A stretch of 64,000 bases of DNA from NCBI RefSeq assembly GCF_000482505.1, contig NZ_KI519443.1, positions 1 through 64,000 on the forward strand, read 5' to 3'. Origin of the DNA: Leptotrichia trevisanii DSM 22070 (GTDB lineage: Bacteria; Fusobacteriota; Fusobacteriia; Fusobacteriales; Leptotrichiaceae). The position numbers were made by a program, and so were the translations under genes. Under the pieces are notes generated by a model. The model made no database searches. It was given only the letters and a program-made list of their open reading frames with translations, and was not told where the DNA came from. Shown here piece after piece: positions 16,033 to 25,183 of the stretch (its first letter is position 1; the number at the start of each line of letters is the position of its first letter).

Positions 16033-16926
16033 CTAGCCATTATCAGCTTCATTTTTATTCTCGTCATTATTCAAAATTTGATTATTCTCATTCGAGATAT
16101 TTCTACTTCCAAATTTTAATTCTTCATTCAAATTTTTTCCCAAATAATCATACTCCACATTTAAAAATATTACAGTATTTAAAATTTGTGAATACAGCGC
16201 TAATAAAGTAAAAATCATCACAAAGACAAATACTATTATTAAACCTGCTGCAAAATTCTCTATGTTTAAAACATTGAAAAATATCCTTGTCATAATAATA
16301 AAAATCAGAACTCCTAAAGCAATAAAAAATCCCGGTAAAAATTTTCTAATTCTATTTCCACCAGACAATTCCAAACTGTAATCAATTGATTCCATAAGTC
16401 CGAAATTACGAATATAATAAGCCTCAAAATACCAGAAAGCCCAAAGTGCCACACAAAGCACAACAATAGAGAATATAATTAAAAAAATACTCCCAATTAT
16501 TGAATTTTCCATCTTATTCCCAATAATCCCTGCTACAAAAATTATGACTGACAGTATCAAAGTTTTAAAAAATAATTCCTTTAATTTCATATTTTTCCCA
16601 TTTCCTTCAATCGTTAATGCTACTTTTCTAAAAAAATAGGCTGTAACAAAAAATGAAACTGTCGAAGCGACTGCATTTAAAACATTAAATATTTTAGCCC
16701 ATAATATCATTATTTCATTAGCCCCATAATAAACCAGAAATTCCTCATTCAATTCTGAATGCATAATTCCTATTACAATTAATGCAACCATAAATACAAA
16801 CATTGAAACCATCATTACAGGATTTTCCTTCCAAAATCCTTTAAATGCCTCAAAAGCCACACCAAAATATTCCAAAGTAGTCAGTTTTTTCTCCATTAAT
16901 TTTTCTCTTACATTTTCCAGACTCAT
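16033..16926 (-). CDS. tandem-paralogue membrane protein, copy 3
   Basis: This 297-residue paralogue has LEYFGVAFEAFKGFWKEN at the N-terminus, YYIRNFGLMESIDYSLELS with GGNRIRKFLPG in the middle and TVIFLNVEYDYLGKN near the end. It is closest to copies 4 and 5, which share EYFGVAF, whereas copies 1 and 2 have GEYFKR. The tail after residue 270 is Asn/Glu-rich. The ribosome-binding site is GGAAAG just before the ATG. Localisation is the cytoplasmic membrane by hydrophobicity; no catalytic residues are apparent. Confidence 0.7.
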   Translation of the reverse strand: MSLENVREKLMEKKLTTLEYFGVAFEAFKGFWKENPVMMVSMFVFMVALIVIGIMHSELNEEFLVYYGANEIMILWAKIFNVLNAVASTVSFFVTAYFFRKVALTIEGNGKNMKLKELFFKTLILSVIIFVAGIIGNKMENSIIGSIFLIIFSIVVLCVALWAFWYFEAYYIRNFGLMESIDYSLELSGGNRIRKFLPGFFIALGVLIFIIMTRIFFNVLNIENFAAGLIIVFVFVMIFTLLALYSQILNTVIFLNVEYDYLGKNLNEELKFGSRNISNENNQILNNDENKNEADNG

Positions 16927-16949
16927 AATTTCACTTTCCTTTCCATAAA

Positions 16950-17858
16950 TTAAATATTTTCTTCAATTTTTCTCATTTCTTCATCTTGTTTTTTTAAATA
17001 ATCGTATTCCACATTCAAGAATATTATCATATTCATTATTATACTGACTAAACCTAAAACAGAAGAAATTATCCCACATATTATAGAAACAGGAAATACA
17101 ATATATGATGGAATATAAATAAAACTTTGTATAAATAGTGGTATTATAAATATACAATTTATCAATCCCAAAATGAGCTGTGGAACCAATATTCTCAATC
17201 TGTTCTTTTTAGATAAACTTAAATTATACTTGAAGGTGTCTATTACTTTCATATCTCTTGCATAAAAAGTTTGTATGAAATAAAGAATGTTTAAAACTAT
17301 CAAAAATATAATAATTAGATACATTGTCATTGATATTATCAAAGGTAGATACTTAAAAAATCCTATTTCTGTATTTTTTGTTAATACTAAAAAAATAATC
17401 GTTGTTATTGTTGCTAACAGGGATACTACAATTCCAATAATTAATACAGATAACAAATATATTCCTATAAACTTCAAATATTTAAGAGCTACATTTTTAA
17501 ATCTGTACTCATTTTCCCTACCTTCTATTTCACAGGCGATTTTTGAGTATACAACTGCTCTTATTAATCCCGTACCAGCTGAAATCATTAAAACTCCAAC
17601 TGAAAGTAAAAAACTTAACATGCTTCCTCTTAAAATAGCATCTGTATCTCCAACCTGACTTGCAACCTTTATCTCTGCTTTAATAATCTGTTGTAAAATA
17701 TTGAAAAAAAATGTACATATATTTGCAACAACTAATAAACTTACTACTTTTTTGTTTTTCTCAATAAAAACTTTCAAACTCTCAAATGCTCTTTTAAAAT
17801 ACTCCCCCATTTTTAACTTTCTCTCAAATAACTCTCTTTGCAAATTTTCAAAATCCAT
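16950..17858 (-). CDS. tandem-paralogue membrane protein, copy 2
   Basis: The product is 302 residues. The first 20 residues are identical to those of copy 1 (ENLQRELFERKLKMGEYFKR), indicating a recent duplication or gene conversion at the 5' ends. The middle motif reads FYARDMKVIDTFKYNLSLS with KKNRLRILVP, and the end IIFLNVEYDYLKKQ. About six to seven hydrophobic segments are present. The gap to copy 1 is 29 bases. Confidence 0.7.
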   Translation of the reverse strand: MDFENLQRELFERKLKMGEYFKRAFESLKVFIEKNKKVVSLLVVANICTFFFNILQQIIKAEIKVASQVGDTDAILRGSMLSFLLSVGVLMISAGTGLIRAVVYSKIACEIEGRENEYRFKNVALKYLKFIGIYLLSVLIIGIVVSLLATITTIIFLVLTKNTEIGFFKYLPLIISMTMYLIIIFLIVLNILYFIQTFYARDMKVIDTFKYNLSLSKKNRLRILVPQLILGLINCIFIIPLFIQSFIYIPSYIVFPVSIICGIISSVLGLVSIIMNMIIFLNVEYDYLKKQDEEMRKIEENI

Positions 17859-17887
17859 AATTTATTCATTTCCTTTCAAATTTATTT

Positions 17888-18700
17888 TTAATTTTTATTT
17901 TTCAAATAATCATATTCTACATTAAAAAATATTATAACCTCCATTACAGTTGCAAAACTTCTTATACAACTTAAAATAATTCCAGAAAAAATAGAGATTC
18001 CACACACAACAGGTAATGGAACATTATGGGAAACAAAAAATCCATTAAAAAACGGCACCATAATTCTAGCTTCCATAAATCCTAATATAATAATAGGTAT
18101 CAGTATTCTTAATCTATTCCCTTTGGATAATTTTAAATTATACTTTAGTGCATCCATTATTTTCATATCTTTAGTATAATAAGTTTGCACAAAATATAGA
18201 GCATTTAATACGATTATTAGCCATAAAAAACTTGTTATACCCGATATTGCAGATAAAATAATCATCAAAATTTGATTATTTCCTGTTTTAAAAATCACAT
18301 TATCTCCTACAAAACCAAGTATAAATGTAATTGACACATATATTGCTGTATATTTTACAAATTTTAAAAAAATATTTTTAAATTTATAATTCTCTTCATC
18401 ATTTTCAATTTTTTTAGCAACGTTTGTAATTACAACTGCGCTAAAAATATTAACGAATATCGGTATTAATGCCTGACGAATCGTAAAAATTCCAATGTAT
18501 TCAAATATTGAAATTTTTAACATAAACATAGAATTAATTACACCTAAAAATAACCATCCTGCATTTACCATTATAAAAAACATTACCCAAAGCACATTTT
18601 CCTTCATAAATACCTTCAAAACTTCGAATGTCCGCTTAAAATATTCTCCCATTTTCAATTTTCTCTCAAATAACTCTCTTTGTAAATTTTCAAAATCCAT
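17888..18700 (-). CDS. tandem-paralogue membrane protein, copy 1
   Basis: The product is 270 residues and is the first gene of the cluster. It shares the exact N-terminal 20 residues with copy 2. It carries YYTKDMKIMDALKYNLKLS with KGNRLRILIP in the middle and ends just after IIFFNVEYDYLKN, without the polar tail of the other copies. A TATAAT-like box with TG extension at 18852-18860 (minus strand) may drive the whole cluster. Function unknown. Confidence 0.7.
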   Translation of the reverse strand: MDFENLQRELFERKLKMGEYFKRTFEVLKVFMKENVLWVMFFIMVNAGWLFLGVINSMFMLKISIFEYIGIFTIRQALIPIFVNIFSAVVITNVAKKIENDEENYKFKNIFLKFVKYTAIYVSITFILGFVGDNVIFKTGNNQILMIILSAISGITSFLWLIIVLNALYFVQTYYTKDMKIMDALKYNLKLSKGNRLRILIPIIILGFMEARIMVPFFNGFFVSHNVPLPVVCGISIFSGIILSCIRSFATVMEVIIFFNVEYDYLKNKN

Positions 18701-18851
18701 AATTTATTCACTTCCTTTTAAAATACTTCTTTCTCAAAGCTATTATTCACATATTCTCAGATGGAAAGATATTTTTCTTGTAAATTATTTCTTAAATCCA
18801 TCAAAACTATCTTTTTCTATAAAATCAAGTTTAAAATTTTCTAATGTTAAA

Positions 18852-18860
18852 ATTATAACA
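18852..18860 (-). promoter_or_regulatory. possible promoter of the five-paralogue cluster
   Basis: Read on the minus strand, TGTTATAAT forms an extended -10 box about 150 bases before the first paralogue gene. The -35 position is only TTTTAA-like, so the call rests on the extended -10. Confidence 0.4.
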
Positions 18861-18947
18861 TATTTTATTTGTTTTTAAAAATTATTTTTCTAAATCAAGT
18901 AAAGGAAAAATTTTCATTTTTATTCTAAGATAAATATAATTAATTTT

Positions 18948-18956
18948 TGATATAAT
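18948..18956 (+). promoter_or_regulatory. extended -10 promoter of the MORN-like protein gene
   Basis: TGATATAAT at 18948-18956 is an extended -10 box, 35 bases before the ATG at 18991. No good -35 is seen. Confidence 0.5.
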
Positions 18957-18990
18957 GAAAATAATGTTAGAAAAAGGAGGCAAATTTATT

Positions 18991-19902
18991 ATGCTAAAAT
19001 CATTCAAAAAATCAATGGTTGTTTTATTTTCATGTGTATCTGTGAGTATGCTGGCTTCTGCTGCAACCCCAAACGTTACACCAAAAAGAAGTAGTGAATA
19101 TTTATCACAGTCATCACGTGCATTAAGCTCACATTACAGCACTGTTGCTGATGTTACTATTTCTGGAAATCTTGCAACTTTAAAGGAAACTGGACAGCCA
19201 TTTACTGGGACTTATGTTGAATTTAATCAGGCTGGAAATGCCCAAGCAGTAAGAAATTATCAAAATGGTGCATTAAACGGGCCTATGTTCCTATACTATG
19301 AAAATGGAAATTTACTAAAAGTTGTAAATTATACAAATGGTGTTAGAAATGGTGAGGACATTGACTTTTACGGAAACGGAAATTCAAAAGCACTAAAAAA
19401 TTATCAAAATGGTGTATTAAATGGGAAAAGTTATGAATTTGACGAATTTGGACGTTTAACTTCTTCTCTTGAATATGCAAACAACACTAAAAACGGAAAA
19501 GAAATAAAATTTTCAAACGGTGTTGTAACAAATGAAAATACATACGCCAACGGACAATTAAACGGTGAAGCAAAATCATACTATTCCAACGGAAATGTAC
19601 GTTCAAACGGAAATTATTCACATAATTTAAGAAATGGACAATGGACTTGGAATTATGAAAATGGTTCAAAAAAACTGATTGAAACTTATCAAAATGGTTT
19701 AGTTACAGAAATTTTAGGATATTCAAAAAACGGCGGAAAAGAACGTGAAATGAAACTTACAAATGGAAACGGTAATTTTACCCAATATTATGATAATGGA
19801 AAAGTTAAAGTACAAGGTGCATTAAGAAACTATAAAGCCTATGGTAACTGGAGTTTTTACAACAAAGACGGACACTTGACTGATACTCAGGGATTTTATT
19901 AA
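18991..19902 (+). CDS. exported MORN/YwqK-like repeat protein
   Basis: The product is 303 residues. The ATG at 18991 is chosen because AGGAGG lies 10 bases upstream and a signal peptide follows directly (residues 5-25, VVLFSCVSVSMLASAA). From about residue 65 to the end, repeats of 20-25 residues follow the pattern YYENGNLL-V-NY-NG--NG, which is the YwqK/MORN-repeat signature of beta-hairpin units. Proteins of this kind are exported or surface-bound, and the YwqK family is annotated in some databases as antitoxin, but no toxin gene is adjacent. Role unknown. Confidence 0.8.
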   Translation: MLKSFKKSMVVLFSCVSVSMLASAATPNVTPKRSSEYLSQSSRALSSHYSTVADVTISGNLATLKETGQPFTGTYVEFNQAGNAQAVRNYQNGALNGPMFLYYENGNLLKVVNYTNGVRNGEDIDFYGNGNSKALKNYQNGVLNGKSYEFDEFGRLTSSLEYANNTKNGKEIKFSNGVVTNENTYANGQLNGEAKSYYSNGNVRSNGNYSHNLRNGQWTWNYENGSKKLIETYQNGLVTEILGYSKNGGKEREMKLTNGNGNFTQYYDNGKVKVQGALRNYKAYGNWSFYNKDGHLTDTQGFY

Positions 19903-19908
19903 AAATAG

Positions 19909-19936
19909 TTGATTTTTTTAGAAAATGGTGTATAAT
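19909..19936 (+). promoter_or_regulatory. promoter upstream of the FMN-binding-like protein gene
   Basis: TTGATT at 19909-19914 and TATAAT at 19931-19936 are spaced 16 bases apart. The leader to the next gene would be about 150 bases, in which I see no conserved structure. Confidence 0.55.
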
Positions 19937-20094
19937 GACAATAGGAAAACTTTAAAAACAAGTAGAAAAAATTAAAATAAAATTAGTTTATATATGATTT
20001 TTAGTTAATTTTTATAATTTAATTTTAGAGTAATCCGAATATATATTTAAGGAGATTTGAGAAAAAATTTTTATTTTGGAAAGTGGTGTTGAAT

Positions 20095-20463
20095 ATGAAG
20101 AAATTATTGTTTATATTAATGCTTTTACTAAATGTTTTGGGATTTTCGGCAATGAAAAATGGTATTTATTCTGTTGAGAAGAAATATGATGGCAACTGGA
20201 CTTCATTCGTAAAATTAACAGTTAAGGATGGAAAGATAATTGGTGCCCAATACGATAGAAAAAACCAAAAAGGTGAATTATTCTCAATGAATCAAAATTC
20301 ATTCAGAGATGTAGCCCTTGAAATTTCAAGAAATCTTGTAAATTCCCAAAATGTAAGTTCCCTAAAAGGAAAAGATGCAAAAGCAGTATCAGAATTTAAA
20401 GAAATGTCAAACTTTTTAATTAATAAGGCCAACAATGGCGAAACTGGAAATTTCAAAATGTAA
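20095..20463 (+). CDS. small exported FMN-binding-domain-like protein
   Basis: This 122-residue protein has a signal peptide (LLFILMLLLNVLGFSA). The mature part GIYSVEKKYDGNWTSFVKLTVKDGKIIGAQYD matches the repeated unit of extracellular FMN-binding-domain proteins of the PplA type, which carry flavin bound through Thr in anaerobes. The protein has one such unit only and lacks a lipobox Cys. I prefer the ATG at 20095 over an in-frame GTG at 20083, which places the hydrophobic core correctly. A role in periplasmic redox chemistry is possible but unproved. Confidence 0.6.
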   Translation: MKKLLFILMLLLNVLGFSAMKNGIYSVEKKYDGNWTSFVKLTVKDGKIIGAQYDRKNQKGELFSMNQNSFRDVALEISRNLVNSQNVSSLKGKDAKAVSEFKEMSNFLINKANNGETGNFKM

Positions 20464-20521
20464 TTAAATTAAGAAAATAAATAAATTTTGATTTCTGAAA
20501 AATTAAAAAGTTAAAGTAATA

Positions 20522-20572
20522 AAAAAGGAGTCTTCTCATCATTAATTTGAGATTGCTCCTTTTTTCATTTTA
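20522..20572. terminator. bidirectional terminator
   Basis: GGAG and CTCC arms with inner CTTCTCATC / GATTG-like partial pairing lie between A and T tracts (AAAAAAGGAG ... CTCCTTTTTT). It separates the convergent genes at 20095 and 20603. Confidence 0.65.
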
Positions 20573-20602
20573 TTTATTTCTATTCCATATCATAAATATC
20601 TT

Positions 20603-21934
20603 CTATTTTAAAGCGTTTAACCCTGCTAAATTCAAGAAATTCCAAGGCTTGTTATAATGAGGCTGGAAGAAAAAGTCTACAAATGCCAGTTCTTCTACAG
20701 TCATTTTATTTTGGATACATACTGACAATGTGTTAATTGATTGTGTCAAATCAATTTTAGAATTTAACTGTGCTCCTAAAATTACTCTGCTATTTTTGTC
20801 ATAAACTACTTTTAATGTTACTTTTTCATAAGTCGGCATAAATTCAGGACGATAATTGTCAACTGCTATAATACTTTCCACTTCCAGTCCATTTTCTTTC
20901 GCAGCTTCCTCTGTCAAACCAGTCGCCGCCATATTATTTTCATAAATTTTTATTCCAGAGGTTCCTTGAGTTCCCAAATGTCTTATTTTATTTTCAAGCA
21001 AGTTTATTCCAGCTAGTGTACCCATTCTTACAGCATTTGTTGCAAGCGGTATATAAACTTCTTTTTGTAAAGAATTATAAAATACTGAACAGCAATCTCC
21101 AGCAGCCATAACATCCTTGTTGCTTGTTCTCATGTATTCATCAACTTTAATCGCTCCATTCGGTAACATTTCCAACTGTCCTTTAAACAATGAAGTGTTT
21201 GGCAAGAATCCAACACACATAATTACCATATCTGCCTCATACACATTTTTATCAGTAACCACTTTTGTCATATTTCCATCGTTTCCTTCAAATTTTACAA
21301 CCTTTTCTCCAGTTGCAATAATAATTCCCCTATGTTTAAACGATTCTTCAGCAATATCTGTAAATTCCTTGTCAAAATATTTACTTAAGATTCTTTCTTC
21401 GGCATCCACTAAGACAACTTCCTTCCCATTGTCCCTAAACGCTTCCACAAGTTCCACTCCAATGTACCCTGCTCCAACAACAACAACTTTTTGAGAATGT
21501 TTTGTTCTTTCAATAATTTCATTTGAATGGTTATAATTTTTACAAAGTAAAATGTTATTCAGATCAACTCCTTCAATTGATGGGATAATCGGCCAAGAAC
21601 CAGATGTTATAATCAATTTGTCAAAAGTTTCGTTAAATTCAATCCCAGTTTCCAAATTTGCCACACGGATTGTTTTCCCTTCAATATCGATATTTTTCAC
21701 ATCGTGTCGCATTCTCATGTCAACATTCAATTCTCTCAGTTTTTCAGGCGAAGAATAAAATAACCCTTGAGGATCTTTTACAACTCCCCCCACATACAAG
21801 GCAATTCCGCAAGATAGAAATGAAATGTTATCATTTCTCTCAAACACCACTATCTCAGCCTCAGGATTTGTTTTTCTCAAGTTCACAATCGCAGCCGTTC
21901 CAGCATGCGTACATCCAATTACTACAACTTTCAT
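20603..21934 (-). CDS. NADH oxidase / CoA-disulfide reductase
   Basis: This 443-residue flavoprotein belongs to the pyridine nucleotide-disulfide oxidoreductase class 3 group (Nox, NADH peroxidase, CoA-disulfide reductase). The N-terminal FAD-binding fold has a slightly altered start VIGCTHAGTAA. SFLSCGIALYVGG near residue 42 holds the single redox-active Cys. The NAD-binding glycine motif is VVGAGYIGVELVEAF near residue 155, and DVMAAGDCC is the second FAD motif. In an anaerobe a water-forming NADH oxidase that removes oxygen is most likely. Nox and CoA-disulfide reductase cannot be told apart by eye. Confidence 0.88.
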   Translation of the reverse strand: MKVVVIGCTHAGTAAIVNLRKTNPEAEIVVFERNDNISFLSCGIALYVGGVVKDPQGLFYSSPEKLRELNVDMRMRHDVKNIDIEGKTIRVANLETGIEFNETFDKLIITSGSWPIIPSIEGVDLNNILLCKNYNHSNEIIERTKHSQKVVVVGAGYIGVELVEAFRDNGKEVVLVDAEERILSKYFDKEFTDIAEESFKHRGIIIATGEKVVKFEGNDGNMTKVVTDKNVYEADMVIMCVGFLPNTSLFKGQLEMLPNGAIKVDEYMRTSNKDVMAAGDCCSVFYNSLQKEVYIPLATNAVRMGTLAGINLLENKIRHLGTQGTSGIKIYENNMAATGLTEEAAKENGLEVESIIAVDNYRPEFMPTYEKVTLKVVYDKNSRVILGAQLNSKIDLTQSINTLSVCIQNKMTVEELAFVDFFFQPHYNKPWNFLNLAGLNALK

Positions 21935-22106
21935 ACTTTTAAATTCTCCTTTACAATATCTAAATTTTAATTTTTATCCCAGATTTCAATAATTTTCAAA
22001 TCAAATTATTTTTTTCTCAATCTATTTAAATTATACTATATTTTGAAAAAAAATCAATAGTATTTTGAAATTTTTACAAATTTATATTCAAATTATTTTA
22101 AAATAG

Positions 22107-22144
22107 AAAAAGGTTACCTAAGAATTTGTCTCAGATAACCTTGA
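22107..22144 (-). terminator. terminator of the asr operon
   Basis: On the minus strand AAGGTTATCTGAG pairs with CTTAGGTAACCTT (two wobble pairs) and is followed by TTTCTATTTT. It lies just after asrC. Confidence 0.75.
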
Positions 22145-22160
22145 TTTTATTAAAATATTC

Positions 22161-23138
22161 TTACAATATCCCTTGATACTTTATCCCATTTCCCCAATAC
22201 ACATTATTCACCATAACAGTTTCTTCTGGCAAATTAACATCTTTTAGTGCCCACTTCTTAAATTCTTCAAAGCCTGTTCTGTCAACAATGTAACCAATAT
22301 GTTCTTTTGGAAGACTTCTGTCGATGTATTTATCAACATATTCGTAAGTATTTTTTATTATTTTTATTATTGATTCCTCATCTGCCCAGAATAACCAGTC
22401 TTCTGCCAATCTTGGATTTTGTTTTCCACTTCTTCCCATTATTGCAAGTTTATAATACTTTTTAGGAGATCTTGTCCATGCTCCTGTTGGGCAGTTCAGT
22501 ACACATTCTCCACAACCAATACATCTTTGGTGATCTCTTACAGGTTTATAGTTTTTATATGAAATTGCTCCTGTTGAAAGCTTTTTACATTTTCTTTCAC
22601 ACATTCCGCAAGAAACACATTTTGATTCATCCAGTTCAGGCTTTGCCATTCCGATTATTCCAAAATCGTGCATTCTAACTTTTTGACAGTCATTTGGACA
22701 ACCTGTTAATGCCACCTTAAAGTGAAAATCATTTGGAAATATTGCTTTTTCGATTTTCTTTGCAAATTCTGTTGTATTATAGGCGGCTTTTGGACACACC
22801 TTATTTCCGATACAGGCAGCAACATTTCTTGTACCAGCAGCGGCATATCCCTTATCTTTGTCCTTATAATTAATTTCCAGTTTTTCCATAATCGGCTGCA
22901 CCATCTTATTGACTTTCTCAATATCGTTCCACGAAATTCCCAATACTTCAAAACCTTGACGAGTTGTAATATGAACATTTCCATCTCCATAAGTATTAGC
23001 TATTTTTGCAACCATTTCCATTACTTCTCCAGTAATCGCACCTCCTGGCACTCTCACACGCAATGCCGTTTTAGATCTGTCCTTTGTTACCCTGAACGCA
23101 TTTTTGGTAACTGTTTTTCTATTTATATCCATGCTCAT
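22161..23138 (-). CDS. asrC: anaerobic sulfite reductase subunit C
   Basis: This is the siroheme subunit of the dissimilatory-type anaerobic sulfite reductase (sulfite to sulfide), 325 residues. The siroheme-[4Fe-4S] ligands appear as C-x5-C (CIGNKVC) near residue 111 and C-x3-C (GCPNDC) near 148. Two ferredoxin-type clusters follow: CVSCGMCERKC and CIGCGECVLNCPTGAW. ITTRQGFEVLG is the typical sulfite/nitrite reductase half-domain. It is the last gene of asrABC, after a 40-base gap to asrB. The length matches Salmonella AsrC. Confidence 0.95.
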   Translation of the reverse strand: MSMDINRKTVTKNAFRVTKDRSKTALRVRVPGGAITGEVMEMVAKIANTYGDGNVHITTRQGFEVLGISWNDIEKVNKMVQPIMEKLEINYKDKDKGYAAAGTRNVAACIGNKVCPKAAYNTTEFAKKIEKAIFPNDFHFKVALTGCPNDCQKVRMHDFGIIGMAKPELDESKCVSCGMCERKCKKLSTGAISYKNYKPVRDHQRCIGCGECVLNCPTGAWTRSPKKYYKLAIMGRSGKQNPRLAEDWLFWADEESIIKIIKNTYEYVDKYIDRSLPKEHIGYIVDRTGFEEFKKWALKDVNLPEETVMVNNVYWGNGIKYQGIL

Positions 23139-23178
23139 TTTTTTACCTCTTCTTTTGTTTTTTCTTAAAATTCATATC

Positions 23179-24057
23179 TTAATCAAGCAGTTTTTTTGCA
23201 AAATCATATCTAAATACTGGCCCTTCAAGGCAAATATATGTTTCATCAATTTTACAATGTCCGCATTTCCCAACGGCACAGGACATCTTTCTTTCAAAGG
23301 AAACCCAGATTTTTTCATCTGGAATACCTGTTTTTAATATTTCAAGGCAAGAAAAATGCATCATTACTGGAGGCCCTACAACAATATATTCGACTTCATC
23401 CATATTTTCAGGAATCTTTAAGTCTGGAATATATTTTGTAACCATTCCTTCGTGCATTTCATTTTCTGTCTTTCCAATATTTCTTGCTGTTTCTACATTA
23501 TCCAATGTTACAAGTATTTCAATATTTTCTCTCCAACGTGAAAATTCCTCTTCAAAAATAACACTTTCATAATTTTTATATCCAACAATGATTTTAAAGG
23601 ACTTCATTTGATCAGGATGCTTTGTAAAATATTCGATAATTGGGCGAACTGGAGCAATTCCACTTCCTCCAACAATCATTACAATATGTTTATTTTTGTA
23701 TTGTTCAATTGGAAAACCGTGTCCATAAGGTCCTCTCAAAAAAATTCTATCTCCTGCCTTCAGTTCAAAAATCCTGTCTGTAACTTTCCCAACTTTTCTA
23801 ATCAGAAAATCAAGATAGCCTTCCTCCAAGTCAAAATTTGCAATGGAAATAGGAGCTTCCCCAACTCCCGGCAATGAAACCTGCATAAACTGTCCAGCAT
23901 TTACACTTCCATTTTTATATTCCACACGAAATAGCCATTCCAACCCGGTAACTTTCTCAATAGACAAAAGTTTGTGAACAGTTGGCAAATATACGTTCAT
24001 ATCCATTATAGCCTGTTCATCCATATTTATTGTATTTAATGTGTTAATTGCTGTCAT
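23179..24057 (-). CDS. asrB: anaerobic sulfite reductase subunit B
   Basis: This 292-residue subunit passes electrons from NADH into the sulfite reductase. It has a ferredoxin-reductase-like FAD domain (FLRGPYGHGFPI near residue 105), a nucleotide-binding domain beginning VMIVGGSGIAPVRP, and a C-terminal four-Cys [2Fe-2S] motif (CAVGKCGHC with a later Cys in YICLEGP), as in dihydroorotate dehydrogenase electron-transfer subunits. Its start overlaps the asrA stop by 4 bases, indicating coupled translation. Confidence 0.95.
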   Translation of the reverse strand: MTAINTLNTINMDEQAIMDMNVYLPTVHKLLSIEKVTGLEWLFRVEYKNGSVNAGQFMQVSLPGVGEAPISIANFDLEEGYLDFLIRKVGKVTDRIFELKAGDRIFLRGPYGHGFPIEQYKNKHIVMIVGGSGIAPVRPIIEYFTKHPDQMKSFKIIVGYKNYESVIFEEEFSRWRENIEILVTLDNVETARNIGKTENEMHEGMVTKYIPDLKIPENMDEVEYIVVGPPVMMHFSCLEILKTGIPDEKIWVSFERKMSCAVGKCGHCKIDETYICLEGPVFRYDFAKKLLD

Positions 24058-25115
24058 TCTGATTTTCCCCCCTTTTTCTCAGCTGAAATTTTTTTTAGTT
24101 CGGCACTTAGTTTATTAATACAGTTTGAGAATGAGATGTATTCAGGACAGGCATCATCGCATCTTCCACAGCCTGTACACATCTGATAGCCAAATCTCTT
24201 TTTAAAATCAGATATTTTGTGCATCACTTTAAATCTCATCCTATCTCCGTGTCTTTGTCTAAATGAATGTCCACCAGCCATATCCGTAAAGCCGTTTACA
24301 TGACACGAAGCCCATACACGCCGTCTTTCTCCATTATTTTCATTCTCAGTGTAAAAAATGTCCTGTGTAGTCGTACAAGTGCAAGTTGGACAAACAAAGT
24401 TGCATTTTCCACAGGCTATACAACGGCTGTCGTATTCACGCCACAAATCCAGATTTATAATATCCTCAAGCTCAATATTATCAGGAATATCCACGTGAAT
24501 TTCATTGTCTTCCACAAATTCCATTTCAAATTCCACATTTTCTTTTATTTTATTGTTATTATTTTCAGCGATAAGCTCATCAAAATACACTTTCAGCTCA
24601 TCATCTCTTATATCAGCAAATATTTCCTCTTCTGTAACCTTTATTCCAATATTATATTCATCAGTCCTGTTAGTCCCCATATCCACACAAAAACAGTTCT
24701 CAAATGAATTTGGGCATCCAAACACTACAAATTTAACCTTATCCCTTACTCTTTTATAATAAATATCCAGAAACTTGTTATTCAAGTAAACTTCATCAAC
24801 TCTTTTTACAGAATGTAAATCACAGCTTCTAAGAAATATTAGATATTTTTCATCTTGCTCCTTAGACATTTTGCATCCTTCTTCTGTAAAATAGAACATT
24901 GTCTGTGTTATTGGCAACATTACTTCCTTTGCTGAAAAATTGGATTTCTTGTCAAAACATATTTCATCAATCTTGTCAATTTCAGAATATCTGATGACAG
25001 AAGTATCTGAAAATGTCCCACGAAACGGTATCTCAACTGGTGCATATATTTTATATTCCTTTTTCAGCTTTTCAAGTACCAAATCAAAATTTTCACGATT
25101 TAAGCTAATTTTCAT
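24054..25115 (-). CDS. asrA: anaerobic sulfite reductase subunit A
   Basis: This is the electron-transfer subunit of the AsrABC complex (353 residues), first gene of the operon. The C-terminal half has two [4Fe-4S] motifs: CIACGKCNFVCPTCTC near residue 232 and CTGCGRCDDACPEY near 315. Between them lies HVNGFTDMAGGHSFRQRHGD, characteristic of AsrA and related hydrogenase subunits. The N-terminal part has the family pattern RSCDLHSVKRVDEVYL. The nearby FNT channel gene upstream on the same strand suggests sulfide export. Confidence 0.95.
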   Translation of the reverse strand: MKISLNRENFDLVLEKLKKEYKIYAPVEIPFRGTFSDTSVIRYSEIDKIDEICFDKKSNFSAKEVMLPITQTMFYFTEEGCKMSKEQDEKYLIFLRSCDLHSVKRVDEVYLNNKFLDIYYKRVRDKVKFVVFGCPNSFENCFCVDMGTNRTDEYNIGIKVTEEEIFADIRDDELKVYFDELIAENNNNKIKENVEFEMEFVEDNEIHVDIPDNIELEDIINLDLWREYDSRCIACGKCNFVCPTCTCTTTQDIFYTENENNGERRRVWASCHVNGFTDMAGGHSFRQRHGDRMRFKVMHKISDFKKRFGYQMCTGCGRCDDACPEYISFSNCINKLSAELKKISAEKKGGKSE

Positions 25116-25183
25116 TTTCCCTCCAAAATTTATTTATTTCTCTCTCTATTAATTTTCTATCCAAAATTTTTTTATTCCAATTA

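Noticed and set aside
18991-19902. YwqK-type repeat protein as an antitoxin of a toxin-antitoxin pair
   Set aside because: No small toxin gene is adjacent and the protein has a signal peptide, so an exported repeat protein is more likely.
22472-23168. Frames within asrC on both strands
   Set aside because: asrC has all expected motifs in one frame; the others are by-products.
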